Made by a program: the position numbers and the translations under genes
The notes under the pieces: generated by a model
The model's database searches: none
What the model was told of the DNA's origin: nothing
Seen by the model: only the letters and a program-made list of their open reading frames with translations
From: Antrodiella citrinella
Taxonomy: Eukaryota > Basidiomycota > Agaricomycetes > Polyporales > Steccherinaceae
DNA: 10,899 nucleotides
NCBI GenBank assembly: GCA_004802725.1
Contig: SGPM01000588.1
Location: 1 to 10,899, forward strand
Reading direction: 5' to 3'
Shown here: positions 1 through 7,004 of the stretch, piece after piece
How the letters are laid out: every line of letters starts with the position of its first letter
Numbering within the stretch: position 1 is the stretch's first letter

Positions 1-270
1 CTTCGCACAGGATCAAGAGGATCAAGACTAGGACCATTCGAGAATCATAAGGATCATATAGAGCTTAAGGAAAAGCTGCTATACATCCTTCGTATAGGAA
101 TTGTTAGGGCTAAACATAGCGCCTTTCAATTTGCCTTTTTGCCGTACTAGGAGAAGTACTACGAGAGTACTAGGAGGATTAGAAGTTCATTGAAGGAACT
201 TAGGATTGCCGAAGAAGACTTCGCTAGGAATCCAAAGAGTGGATATAACAACCTAGTGACCTTTGGGTTC
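1..270 (+). pseudogene. weak coding-like stretch with internal stop
   Basis: Reading frame 1 is open from the window edge to a TAG at 148-150, then open again to a TAA at 271-273. The first part translates to a charged, plausible-looking segment (for example FENHKDHIELKEKLLYILR). The second continues with charged residues (for example STRRIRSSLKELRIAEEDF). There is no start codon context, and no domain is recognised. A 10-bp direct repeat (GTACTAGGAG) occurs at 144-153 and 167-176, around the internal stop. It could be the decayed end of a gene lying off-window, decayed gag, or chance. Confidence is low. Confidence 0.2.
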
Positions 271-522
271 TAACCGTCAACGCTTCTACCGCGAGTACCG
301 AACTCAACTGTGCCTCTGGTCGACTAAAGATACGCTCCACCAAGCACAGTATAATTTGGAGGATTGTCGAATTCCTTTTCTTTTCTTAAACTCATTCAAA
401 AGCTTCAGTTCATTTCTACCTCCCCTTGTTTTATTTTCTTTGATCAGGAAGACTTCTACTTCAAACTGAAGTTAGAAACTTTTCTTGACCATACATTCTT
501 GTTCTGCATAAGCTCTTTTTGA
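271..522. other. no gene seen; pyrimidine-rich spacer
   Basis: No convincing coding region is seen. The stretch is rich in C/T on the plus strand from about 366 to 450 and then AT-rich. A short perfect inverted repeat, ACTTCA-AAC-TGAAGT, lies at 458-472. It may be flanking DNA or untranslated leader of the retrotransposon that begins to its right. I found no match to the sequence right of the element, so it is not shown to be an LTR. Confidence 0.4.
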
Positions 523-708
523 GTTTATACTATTCAACATCCTCTCAAAGCAAGACATCGGGAGAACAGAGGCCCTGCCAGGGGAAGACCTAACAGGGTC
601 AGCCAGATCAGGGCCATGATGCAAGGACTATCTGCCGAAGAAAGATCGGAGTTGGCCGAAGAAGCTCCGAACACCGCTCAGCCGGTCAATGTGCTGCAGA
701 ATTTTTGA
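523..708 (+). CDS. gag, 3' end only (partial)
   Basis: The frame opens after a TGA at 520-522 and ends at TGA 706-708. The translated tail has a basic stretch (ENRGPARGRPNRVSQ) followed by IRAMMQGLSAEERSELAEE and a final VLQNF. Basic linkers followed by an acidic helix are usual at the C-terminus of gag in agaricomycete gypsy elements, just before the protease frame. No start codon context, capsid region or CCHC knuckle is visible upstream. The gene is therefore 5'-truncated here, or its upstream part is spliced or too decayed to read. The pol frame is already open from 594, so the two frames overlap by about 115 bases. That is the usual layout for -1 frameshifting between gag and pol. Confidence 0.55.
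   Translation, partial: VYTIQHPLKARHRENRGPARGRPNRVSQIRAMMQGLSAEERSELAEEAPNTAQPVNVLQNF
702..708 (+). promoter_or_regulatory. candidate -1 frameshift site, gag to pol
   Basis: The gag frame ends AAT TTT TGA within a run of five T (702-706). When the stop codon is in the A site, the P-site phenylalanine tRNA could move back one base and still pair with TTT (702-704). The next codon would then be TTG at 705, which leads straight into the protease frame. This is a P-site slip at a stop codon, not a canonical X-XXY-YYZ heptamer. I saw no obvious strong stem-loop downstream by eye. The recoding is inferred. Confidence 0.35.
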
Positions 709-1691
709 TCGGGTCAGCCGCCACGACGTCGGACTGGCCTCGTCTTGTTATCTCCCCTGTAATCATAGCTGATTTGAAAGACAATTCTATGAGAGTCAAT
801 ATTCCAATCAGGGGGGATAACAGACAGAAAACCGTCGAAACTGCCACATTGATTGACTCCGGAGCAGGAGGAGAATTCATTGATGAAGCCTTTGTACGCA
901 ACAACCAATGGCACACCACCAGGCTTAGCCNCCCAATTCCTGTATTCAATGTNGATNGAACCCCAAATCAACGAGGAGTCATTACCCAGGAACTATGGCT
1001 GGACATTCTNATCGGAACAACCCCTCTGCCAACCAGATTCTATGTAACCTCTTTGGGAAAAGAATCACTGATCCTAGGACTTCCNTGGTTACNAAAGATC
1101 AATCCACANATCGATTGGAAGCAGGGAAGGATCGAGATAGATCCTAAAGAATACGAGGATCTCACCCTGATTCGACGCCTACTGGCAATAAGTGCGCCAG
1201 AATCANGGATCATGCATATNAAATTACCCAAGCCCTCNGTCCAGGATGTNCCGGATGAAGAACCTNCAGTAATCAAGAACCCTGATGCGGAATGGTTACT
1301 ANNNGAAATCAAGGTTCCCACAGATCCGGCCACATCGACCCCAGATCCGGCCACATCAGCCCCAGATCCTGTTACCACAAAAGAAGCACTGGAACAATCA
1401 GAGTCACCAGACCTAGCCTTCATTGACCTGGATCACATGGAAACAGGAGATGTTCTGATTTCCTGGACACCCGGTGAAACAATCATCAGAGTATTCGATG
1501 TTGAAGGGACCCCACCCTCCGCGGACGTACCTAATCTGGATCCCATTCTATCCACATCGATTGGAAGGACCACAGTATGGAAATCAGGCAAATACTTGGT
1601 AGGACAACCAACCTGGATCAGGGCAAAGATCAACCCAGCAATGGAAATGGCCCAGAAGGAACATGCTAAACAAAAAGACCCGCACTTTTGA
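705..1691 (+). CDS. retrotransposon aspartic protease ORF (start of pol)
   Basis: The reading frame is open from 594 and ends at TGA 1689-1691. There is no good ATG near the left end; the TTG at 705 is the first codon after the proposed gag slip. The retropepsin active site is seen as [13 protein letters not shown], with the catalytic Asp near residue 51. The fold's closing part is seen as ESLILGLxWLxKINPxIDW near residues 120-140, typical of gypsy proteases. Retropepsins act as dimers that cut the Gag-Pol precursor. After it comes a low-complexity linker with an approximate repeat ([17 protein letters not shown]) and then the pre-RT linker ending KQKDPHF. Several residues are unknown because of single N bases. 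The RT ORF that should follow lies in the +1 frame and overlaps by 29 bases. Confidence 0.8.
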   Translation: MIGSAATTSDWPRLVISPVIIADLKDNSMRVNIPIRGDNRQKTVETATLIDSGAGGEFIDEAFVRNNQWHTTRLSXPIPVFNXDXTPNQRGVITQELWLDIXIGTTPLPTRFYVTSLGKESLILGLXWLXKINPXIDWKQGRIEIDPKEYEDLTLIRRLLAISAPESXIMHXKLPKPXVQDXPDEEPXVIKNPDAEWLLXEIKVPTDPATSTPDPATSAPDPVTTKEALEQSESPDLAFIDLDHMETGDVLISWTPGETIIRVFDVEGTPPSADVPNLDPILSTSIGRTTVWKSGKYLVGQPTWIRAKINPAMEMAQKEHAKQKDPHF

Positions 1692-3522
1692 TGAAATGGT
1701 CCCAGACACTTATCATGAGTTCAGGGACATCTTTGAAAAGAAGGCATCTGAGCGGTTTCCAGAATCACGACCCTACGACCATGCTATCGATCTCAAACCG
1801 GAATTCATTCCACGTAACTGCAAGATCTATCCGATGTCGCCCAAAGANCTGGAAGNCCTGAATGAATTCATCGATGAGAACTCACNGAAAGGCTACATCA
1901 GNCCATCAAAGTCANCTATGGCTTCCCCATTTTTCTTNGTATCCAAGAANGACGGATCTCTTCGTCCGTGTCAAGACTACCGATATCTCAATGAAGGAAC
2001 NGTCAAAAATGCCTATCCCCTACCGCTTATCAGTGANCTCGTAGAACAGCTCAAAGGGGCAACAGTATTTTCGANATTNGACCTTCGATCAGGTTACAAC
2101 AACGTACGGATCAAGGATGGAGATCAATGGAAAGCGGCATTCAAATGTGCACGAGGTCTTTTCGAACCCACAGTCATGTTCTTCGGCCTCTGCAACTCTC
2201 CGGCCACATTCCAGAACATGATGAACGAGCTATTTGCAGACATGATCGANGAAGGATGGCTNGTGATTTACATGGATGACATGCTTATCTTTTCCAANGA
2301 CTTGGATACTCACAAAGAGCGGACTCATCGNTTATTCCAACGACTTCNAGAAAACGACCTATTCTTGAAACCGGAGAAATGTCTGTTCGAAGTNGACGAA
2401 GTAGAATTCCTAGGCATGATCATTAGACNGGACACCGTGGCAATGGACCCTACCAAACTGGACGGAATNAAAGATTGGCCCACTCCCACTACGGTCAAAG
2501 GAGTCCGATCATTNCTCGGATTTGGAAACTTCTACCGACNTTTCATTTCTCACTACTCTGATCTAGCAAGACCCCTCAATGANCTGACACGTAAGNATCA
2601 ACCATGGGAATGGAAGGAACCCCAACAACAAGCATTCNCTACGTTGAAGGAANGATTTGCNGAAGCCCCTGTTCTGATTATCCCGGATAAGACCAAATCA
2701 TTNCAAGTGGAATCAGATGCCTCCAAATTTGCTACNGGCNCCGTTCTAAGGCAACAAGATGGAAACGGAGATTGGCACCCCTGTGCTTACCTCTCTCAGT
2801 CCCTGAATGAGGCAGAACGAAACTATCAGATCTATGATCGAGAGCTGCTCGGAATCATTAGAGCCCTCACCGAATGGNGCCATCTGTTGGAAGGAAATAT
2901 GNATCCGGTGGATATCCTATCGGATCACAAGAACCTCACATTCTTCCGCACTNCTCAGAAGTTGAATCGANGACAAGCAAGATGGCATCTATTTTTATCC
3001 CAGTTTGACATTCAACTGCGACACGTCCCTGGCACAAAAATGATCCAATCAGACACCCTATCCCGTCTTCATCACNTNAACCAAGAAACCAACGATAATG
3101 ATGACNTCACNTTACTCCCTGATGCCCTGTTCACCAATGNCATNGATCTATCAGAAACGGAACATCATATTCTGATACTTCCTGACAATCTATTNGTCAA
3201 TGCAATGGACATCACTCTTGCNGAACNCATTCGGACNTACACANCACAAGACAAGGGCATTCCCAAGACAGTAGCTGATGTCCACANCAAAGGACCCCTG
3301 TTAATGCGATCAGCACTNGACGATTGGAAGTTCGAAGATGGAATCANGTACTTCAAAGGAAGGATCTATGTCCCNGAAGATGAAACACTGCGAAGGGACA
3401 TAGTNCGGCGCTATCATGATTTACCGGCTGCCGGACATCCTGGACAGTATGGAACCCTTGCATCGCTCANAAGGGATTTCTATTGGCCTGGAATGGGNGT
3501 ATTTGTCAAGAATTATNTCACN
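931..3522. other. block of about seventy single ambiguous bases (N)
   Basis: Single N bases occur roughly every 30-40 bases from 931 to 3522, with one NNN at 1302-1304 and a clear interval from about 1305 to 1847. After 3522 the sequence is clean except for one N at 9246. All of the clustered Ns lie inside the retrotransposon's pol. This looks like consensus ambiguity from collapsed near-identical repeat copies rather than a gap. It leaves many pol codons unresolved and means this region may not represent one real copy. Confidence 0.8.
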
Positions 3523-4662
3523 GGATGTGCTGCATGCCAGCAAATGAAGCCCAACACGCACCCCACAGTACCTCCTTTGATGCCAATTCCAGTGCACACT
3601 GCAGCCAAACCCTTCGAATATATCAATTTGGACTTCATCACAGATCTTCCAGAATCCTCCGGATACTCTGCTATCATGGTCGTGGCAGACCATGACGCTA
3701 CAAAGGGGGCAATTTTGGCACCTTGTACCAAATCTGTGGACGCCATGGGAACCGCTGATCTACTTTTTGACTACGTCTACAAGAGATTTGGACTCATGTC
3801 TCAAATCATTTCTGATCGAGGAACCCAATTCGCGTCTCATGTGTTCCAAGAACTGACGAAGAAGCTAGGAATCAAATCCACAATGAGCACCGCGTATCAC
3901 CCGCAGACGGATGGAGGAGCAGAACGTATGAATCCGGAAATAGAAGCATATCTGCGCATCTTCTGCGCCAATCATCCGGAAGATTGGAGCAAACACATCA
4001 CTACCATGGAATTCTCCCATAATCAGAGAAAGGCAGCTGAACGCAATGAATCACCATTCTTTCTCATGATGGGCTACAATCCCCGGGGATTCCCCACTGT
4101 CTTCTCCTCATCCAATTCTCCAGCCGTGGAAACCAGGCTATCAGAACTCAAGAAATCTAGAGAAGAAGCTGAAGCAGCTCACGAGATGGCTAGACAAAGG
4201 ATGACTGAGCGGATCACACGAGGATTCAAGCCATTTGTCAAAGGGGAAAAGGTATGGCTAGAAGCCAAGAACCTCCGATTCATCACGGATCACAAAAAGC
4301 TAGCACCTAAGCGTCAAGGCCCCTTTGTCATCACCGAAGTCCTCGGACCGCTCACATATCGGCTGAAACTCCCACCCTTGTGGAAAATACACGATGTCTT
4401 CCATGCGTCTCTCCTCACTCCATACCGAGAAAACGATACACATGGTCCCAACTTTCTGATGCCACCACCAGATATCGTAGAAGGCGAAGAAGAATGGGAA
4501 GTAGAAGCGGTGCTCAACCATCGGAAGTTCCGTGGAAAGCCACAATATCTGATCAAATGGAAAGGGTTCCCCTCATCGCACAACACCTGGGAACCAATGG
4601 CACATCTTGGAAATGCCAAAGAAGACATAGAAGAATATAAAAAGACTCATCGCCTCAAGTAA
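1663..4662 (+). CDS. pol: reverse transcriptase, RNase H, integrase, chromodomain
   Basis: This is a 999-codon ORF. The reverse transcriptase copies element RNA: the first catalytic Asp is D140 in DLRSGYNN, then [12 protein letters not shown], then the YMDD box at residues 203-206. RNase H removes the RNA strand and carries D352 (VESDAS), E394 (YDREL), D421 (LSDHKN) and a late Asp in SDTLSRL. Integrase has the zinc-binding H585, H592, C622 and C625, followed by a DDE triad at D657, D718 and E754, with spacing close to D-x60-D-x35-E. A GPY/F-type module ([19 protein letters not shown], from about residue 883) and a chromodomain (about residues 940-995, [10 protein letters not shown]...[17 protein letters not shown]) close the protein. 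The key catalytic residues that can be read are intact. The ATG at 1663 may not be used, because the ORF is probably reached from the protease ORF by a +1 shift or was split by an indel. Confidence 0.92.
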   Translation: MLNKKTRTFDEMVPDTYHEFRDIFEKKASERFPESRPYDHAIDLKPEFIPRNCKIYPMSPKXLEXLNEFIDENSXKGYIXPSKSXMASPFFXVSKXDGSLRPCQDYRYLNEGXVKNAYPLPLISXLVEQLKGATVFSXXDLRSGYNNVRIKDGDQWKAAFKCARGLFEPTVMFFGLCNSPATFQNMMNELFADMIXEGWXVIYMDDMLIFSXDLDTHKERTHXLFQRLXENDLFLKPEKCLFEXDEVEFLGMIIRXDTVAMDPTKLDGXKDWPTPTTVKGVRSXLGFGNFYRXFISHYSDLARPLNXLTRKXQPWEWKEPQQQAFXTLKEXFXEAPVLIIPDKTKSXQVESDASKFAXGXVLRQQDGNGDWHPCAYLSQSLNEAERNYQIYDRELLGIIRALTEWXHLLEGNMXPVDILSDHKNLTFFRTXQKLNRXQARWHLFLSQFDIQLRHVPGTKMIQSDTLSRLHHXNQETNDNDDXXLLPDALFTNXXDLSETEHHILILPDNLXVNAMDITLXEXIRXYTXQDKGIPKTVADVHXKGPLLMRSAXDDWKFEDGIXYFKGRIYVXEDETLRRDIXRRYHDLPAAGHPGQYGTLASLXRDFYWPGMXVFVKNYXXGCAACQQMKPNTHPTVPPLMPIPVHTAAKPFEYINLDFITDLPESSGYSAIMVVADHDATKGAILAPCTKSVDAMGTADLLFDYVYKRFGLMSQIISDRGTQFASHVFQELTKKLGIKSTMSTAYHPQTDGGAERMNPEIEAYLRIFCANHPEDWSKHITTMEFSHNQRKAAERNESPFFLMMGYNPRGFPTVFSSSNSPAVETRLSELKKSREEAEAAHEMARQRMTERITRGFKPFVKGEKVWLEAKNLRFITDHKKLAPKRQGPFVITEVLGPLTYRLKLPPLWKIHDVFHASLLTPYRENDTHGPNFLMPPPDIVEGEEEWEVEAVLNHRKFRGKPQYLIKWKGFPSSHNTWEPMAHLGNAKEDIEEYKKTHRLK
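1686..1692 (+). promoter_or_regulatory. candidate +1 frameshift site or 1-nt indel, PR to RT
   Basis: The protease frame ends CAC TTT TGA inside a run of four T (1686-1689). A +1 slip of the P-site tRNA on TTT would give TTT-(T)-GAT-GAA-ATG, so the protein would read HFDEMVP. RT regions of related elements begin with a similar TF-E/D-E-MVP stretch. A single inserted base just upstream, for example in the CCC at 1679-1681, would explain the break equally well. The Ns nearby show that this consensus is uncertain, so an assembly error is also possible. Confidence 0.3.
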
Positions 4663-4685
4663 TCTACAGCCATCAAACATTCGAT

Positions 4686-5180
4686 ATGGAACCCATCATC
4701 TTCTTTCTCATCCTGATCATATGCACCAGTCCCTACGCTGTCTTGACGACAACCATCATTTTCATTCTCTATCGCATCGTTATTTACCAACCGGAAGAAC
4801 ATTTCATTCTTGCCGAAGAAGCAGGAGACGATATCCCATCGCTAATCTCTGAGGAACCCGAAGACGATGGATGGGGAGAACCTATTATCACTCCATGGGA
4901 CGAACCTGTGAACATTCTATGGGACGAACCTGTTACGAATTGGGCTAGCACCTATGGCTGGACAAGAGCAGATATCGGGAACAGTATCCGAACATACGAT
5001 ATGTGGGAAGACCATTACATAGGAGAAGATGTGTCGGAAAACTGGGATCAACTAGATGGAACTAGCATGGAACGAATAATCCTATTTCGGGAAATGGCTA
5101 TGGCCTACGCAGCCCCAGCACCCCCTAGCATATTCCACAAGGACCATCCATTCTATCACACTTGCTTTAGAGGCCGATGA
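4686..5180 (+). CDS. third retrotransposon ORF, membrane-anchored, env position
   Basis: This is a 164-codon ORF that starts 23 bases after the pol stop, in another frame, with ATG at 4686. Residues about 4-35 are almost wholly hydrophobic (IIFFLILIICTSPYAV and LTTTIIFILYRIVIY). They could be one long anchor or a hairpin of two helices. The rest is acidic and rich in tryptophan: EEAGDD, SEEPEDDG, then three octapeptide repeats with Trp at residues 63, 71 and 79. The C-terminus has two Cys/His-containing turns (FHKDHPFYHTC). I do not recognise the family, and nothing shows a fusion peptide, furin site or glycoprotein features. Its position matches that of env-like or accessory ORFs in other gypsy elements. 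An untranslated chance ORF is unlikely at this length with internal repeats, but it has not been excluded. Confidence 0.6.
   Translation: MEPIIFFLILIICTSPYAVLTTTIIFILYRIVIYQPEEHFILAEEAGDDIPSLISEEPEDDGWGEPIITPWDEPVNILWDEPVTNWASTYGWTRADIGNSIRTYDMWEDHYIGEDVSENWDQLDGTSMERIILFREMAMAYAAPAPPSIFHKDHPFYHTCFRGR
4871..4942 (+). repeat. three 24-bp tandem repeats (octapeptide W[GD]EP[IV]xxx)
   Basis: Units begin at 4871, 4895 and 4919 with an exact 24-base period. The second and third share ATGGGACGAACCTGT exactly; the first has ATGGGGAGAACCTAT. In the third-ORF frame each unit encodes Trp-(Gly/Asp)-Glu-Pro-(Ile/Val) and three variable residues. The period is a multiple of three and the W-x-E-P core is kept, so the repeat looks constrained as protein. 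Confidence 0.8.
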
Positions 5181-5520
5181 ACGGCAGAACGATTCCTGAA
5201 TTACGATTCCTGAAGAATGAAGGAAATCGTTCTTACTGGGAAACTGGCGCAGAGCGCGTGAGCGGAAACCATTTCTTCTCAAACCGTGGGAATCCATTTG
5301 TAGTCTCATTACAATAATCATCAGTAAAATTTGTTACTCATAAGCGCTCACTGATGCCGGCTATTAGACACCATCATTGCTATTACCGACATTTCACCGA
5401 TACCCAGTCGTTGCCGGCACTATATCCCGACATCCTTGGCATTGTCCCGACACCCCCGCCCACTGCCACCCAGGCGCTCTCCCGCCTCACCCGCCATCCC
5501 GACACTCCCATCGTTCCCAT
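5181..5520. other. intergenic spacer after the retrotransposon
   Basis: No gene is seen. A purine-rich stretch at 5212-5226 (GAAGAATGAAGGAAA) resembles a polypurine tract, which would sit just before a 3' LTR. I could not find an LTR start or a left-side partner, so this is only noted. From about 5354 the composition changes to C-rich, with several CCGAC and CCGGC words; the octamer TCCCGACA occurs at 5425, 5445 and 5497. This part is probably upstream regulatory DNA of the gene at 5597. Confidence 0.4.
5189..5231 (+). repeat. short direct and inverted repeats
   Basis: ACGATTCCTGAA occurs twice, at 5189-5200 and 5203-5214. An imperfect inverted copy (GGAAATCGTT) follows at 5222-5231 and could pair with AACGATTCC at 5188-5196. 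They lie just after the third ORF and may belong to the element's 3' end. No function is assigned. Confidence 0.5.
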
Positions 5521-5564
5521 CCGGACTTTGCCGGACTTTGCCTGATCAGATTAGAAAAACTTGT
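5521..5564 (+). promoter_or_regulatory. promoter block A (shared with the next gene)
   Basis: An exact tandem pair of CCGGACTTTG (5521-5540) is followed by TGATCAGATT (5543-5552) and ACTTGT (5559-5564). The block ends 32 bases before the proposed ATG at 5597. The same three words in the same order lie upstream of the gene at 7005. Position and order suggest core-promoter or proximal activator elements. No transcription factor is assigned. Confidence 0.45.
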
Positions 5565-5596
5565 ATGGTTTCTTGTTCCAAAACTTCGTCACCAAT

Positions 5597-6777
5597 ATGG
5601 CATTGCAACAGATATTTGAGCACGAGGATCTTAGTGCACTACTGTTCAATGTTTGTACTCCTGGTACCCTGTGCGCTATACAACGCCTATGCAAGAAGTA
5701 CCGCCCTTTCCTTGAGCGGTTTTTCAACACCAAGTTTAATATCGAGAACCGCCTCCTTCGCTTTTTCACCTCTCCCGATGCATTTCGTGCAATGCAGCGC
5801 AATACTCTTACACTCATTTCTGGTTCATTCGCTCTGCAATTCTTTGCCGGCATACTCTACCCCACTTCCGATCTCGATCTCTACGTCGAATCTCAATTCA
5901 GACAACAAGTCGTCGACTTCCTTCTCATGGACGGTTACAACTTCAAACCCACCGTGACCCAGCTTGGACTGCAGGAGACGTTGGATGCAACCCAATCTGC
6001 TTCAGAACAGCCGTACAGGACATTGGTTATGGAGGGTATTAGTGGGGTCTTGACGTTTGAGAAAGACAATGGTCGGACCGTCCAGTTGATTGTGACGTGT
6101 CAAGGCAGAACTGCGATTGAGATCATTCTGAATTTTCATTCAAGTAAGCACACTGTGACATTCAGTAGACGCAAAGCTTACTGTCTTGTCCCAGCGGTTG
6201 TGATGAACTTCATTGCATGGGACTTTGCATGCTCTTTATACCCGGTGGCTACGTTTGAACGGAACGTGTCACTGGCTTGTCGAGCCACTCCCGGCTCCCA
6301 TCCATTGGATTCCTTGATGAAGTACAGACATCGTGGATGGAACGTGATCTTGCCGGAGGAGGACACAGATGAAAATGTGCAACCACTTTTTGCCTCTCTG
6401 TTCGGGGGAGACAGTTTGCGATGGATTGGAGACAGCAAAACCTGGCTTATTCGTCTTCACACCAACACCCTCCCTCCCTTACCGCTACAACCAGCAATAT
6501 CGTCCCATCTCATCCTCCATCCGGTGTGCACCGCATTGTGGTCACTTATGCTGCAAGACGGTGTGGTTACGGTAGAATACAGCAAGATCGTATCTCGTTT
6601 TCGATTCTTCGAATACATAATGAAGCATCGTCACAGGCAGGAGTATCTGAGTAACCATGAGTTGTAAGTCGTATTACCTTCTCCGATGTGGGCCCTACTT
6701 AATCAAGGCTGAACAGTTTCGACTCCAACTACTTTATAGAGACGGCCACATTTTTGGGCAATTTGGCCGGTAAATAA
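5597..6777 (+). CDS. nucleotidyltransferase-fold protein, F-box-like N-terminus
   Basis: The model is exon 5597-6663, intron 6664-6716, exon 6717-6777, giving 375 residues. The start is the ATG at 5597, with A at -3. Residues 74-97 carry LISGSFALQFF...YPTSDLDLYV, that is Gly76-Ser77 followed by Asp92-x-Asp94. This is the GS...DxD pattern of nucleotidyltransferase-fold enzymes, which transfer nucleotides with two metals. A third carboxylate is not evident in the later VQLIVT strand, so activity is uncertain. Residues 1-50 (leucine-rich, with two Cys before a basic stretch) resemble F-box-like starts seen in agaricomycete proteins. I recall many fungal hypothetical proteins with this ISGS-ALQFF-YP-SDLDLYV layout, usually of unknown role. 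Without splicing, the protein would end four codons into a GTAAGT donor. Confidence 0.75.
6664..6716 (+). other. proposed 53-nt intron that changes the C-terminus
   Basis: The canonical donor GTAAGT overlaps the unspliced TAA stop at 6665-6667, and an ACAG acceptor ends at 6716. The length matches the 48-55 nt introns of the neighbouring gene. Splicing joins codons in phase and adds FFDSNYFIETATFLGNLAGK before TAA 6775-6777. The branch site is weak (CTGAA near 6709 or CTTAAT near 6698). The call rests on donor strength, length and the clean continuation. Confidence 0.65.
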
Positions 6778-6906
6778 GGTTCTATGTCATCCTGTCTACT
6801 TCACACCAGCCATTTGTCATTCATGTCTACTCTAATGTATGTTGAATTAGCCATTGTAATACAAGTCATTGTCGTACTATGATTTCTTGACTCTCGGTCT
6901 TCAACT
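6778..6906. other. intergenic spacer between the tandem genes
   Basis: This is an AT-rich spacer with no ORF of note. It probably holds the 3' untranslated region and polyadenylation site of the upstream gene. AATAAG occurs at the stop (6773-6778), and no perfect AATAAA follows. It also holds the distal promoter of the gene at 7005. Confidence 0.4.
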
Positions 6907-6965
6907 CCGGACTTTGCCGATTTTGTCGGATTTTGCCGGTTTGTGATCAGATTGCAGAAACTTGT
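6907..6965 (+). promoter_or_regulatory. promoter block B (shared with the previous gene)
   Basis: CCGGACTTTG at 6907-6916 is followed by two diverged copies (CCGATTTTGT, CGGATTTTGC), then TGATCAGATT at 6944-6953 and ACTTGT at 6960-6965. The block ends 39 bases before ATG 7005, and a pyrimidine-rich leader (TTCTCCTCTCTTTCTCTCCC, 6971-6990) follows. C/T-rich tracts next to the start of transcription are usual in basidiomycete promoters. Confidence 0.45.
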
Positions 6966-7004
6966 TCGTCTTCTCCTCTCTTTCTCTCCCTTTACACATC
7001 CAGA

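Larger units (their letters stand above)
523..5180 (+). mobile_element. Ty3/gypsy chromovirus, 5'-truncated, no LTRs seen
   Basis: The order is gag tail, aspartic protease, reverse transcriptase, RNase H, integrase, chromodomain, and then a small third ORF. Integrase after RNase H defines the Ty3/gypsy order, and the C-terminal chromodomain places it among chromoviruses, which are common in fungi. The chromodomain of this class is thought to steer integration by binding modified histones. The gag body, including any CCHC zinc knuckle, is missing upstream of 523, where the frame closes. No direct repeat shared by the left (1-520) and right (5181-5600) flanks was found by eye, so neither LTR is defined. 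The boundaries given are those of coding content, not of the insertion. The two frame breaks may be programmed recoding or damage. Confidence 0.85.

Noticed and set aside
144..176. Short repeats around GTACTAGGAG as a CRISPR or attachment site
   Set aside because: Only two copies of a 10-base word, in a eukaryotic context; no array or integrase.
263..469. 68-codon plus-strand ORF from a non-ATG start
   Set aside because: Starts at a non-ATG codon, has a hydrophobic, Ser/Phe-rich low-complexity tail produced by the pyrimidine-rich tract, and shows no motif.
1040..1423. 127-codon minus-strand ORF opposite the protease
   Set aside because: Antisense to the protease and its linker; composition mirrors the plus-strand coding repeat.
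4314..4628. 104-codon minus-strand ORF opposite the chromodomain
   Set aside because: Lies antisense to a well-supported integrase/chromodomain reading frame; a shadow ORF.
5181..5345. 3' LTR with a partner upstream of the element
   Set aside because: A polypurine-like stretch is present, but no direct repeat with bases 1-520 and no TG...CA ends could be matched by eye.
5436..5957. 173-codon plus-strand ORF overlapping the start of the nucleotidyltransferase-like gene
   Set aside because: Proline- and serine-rich product from the C-rich promoter and an alternate frame of a gene with clear motifs.
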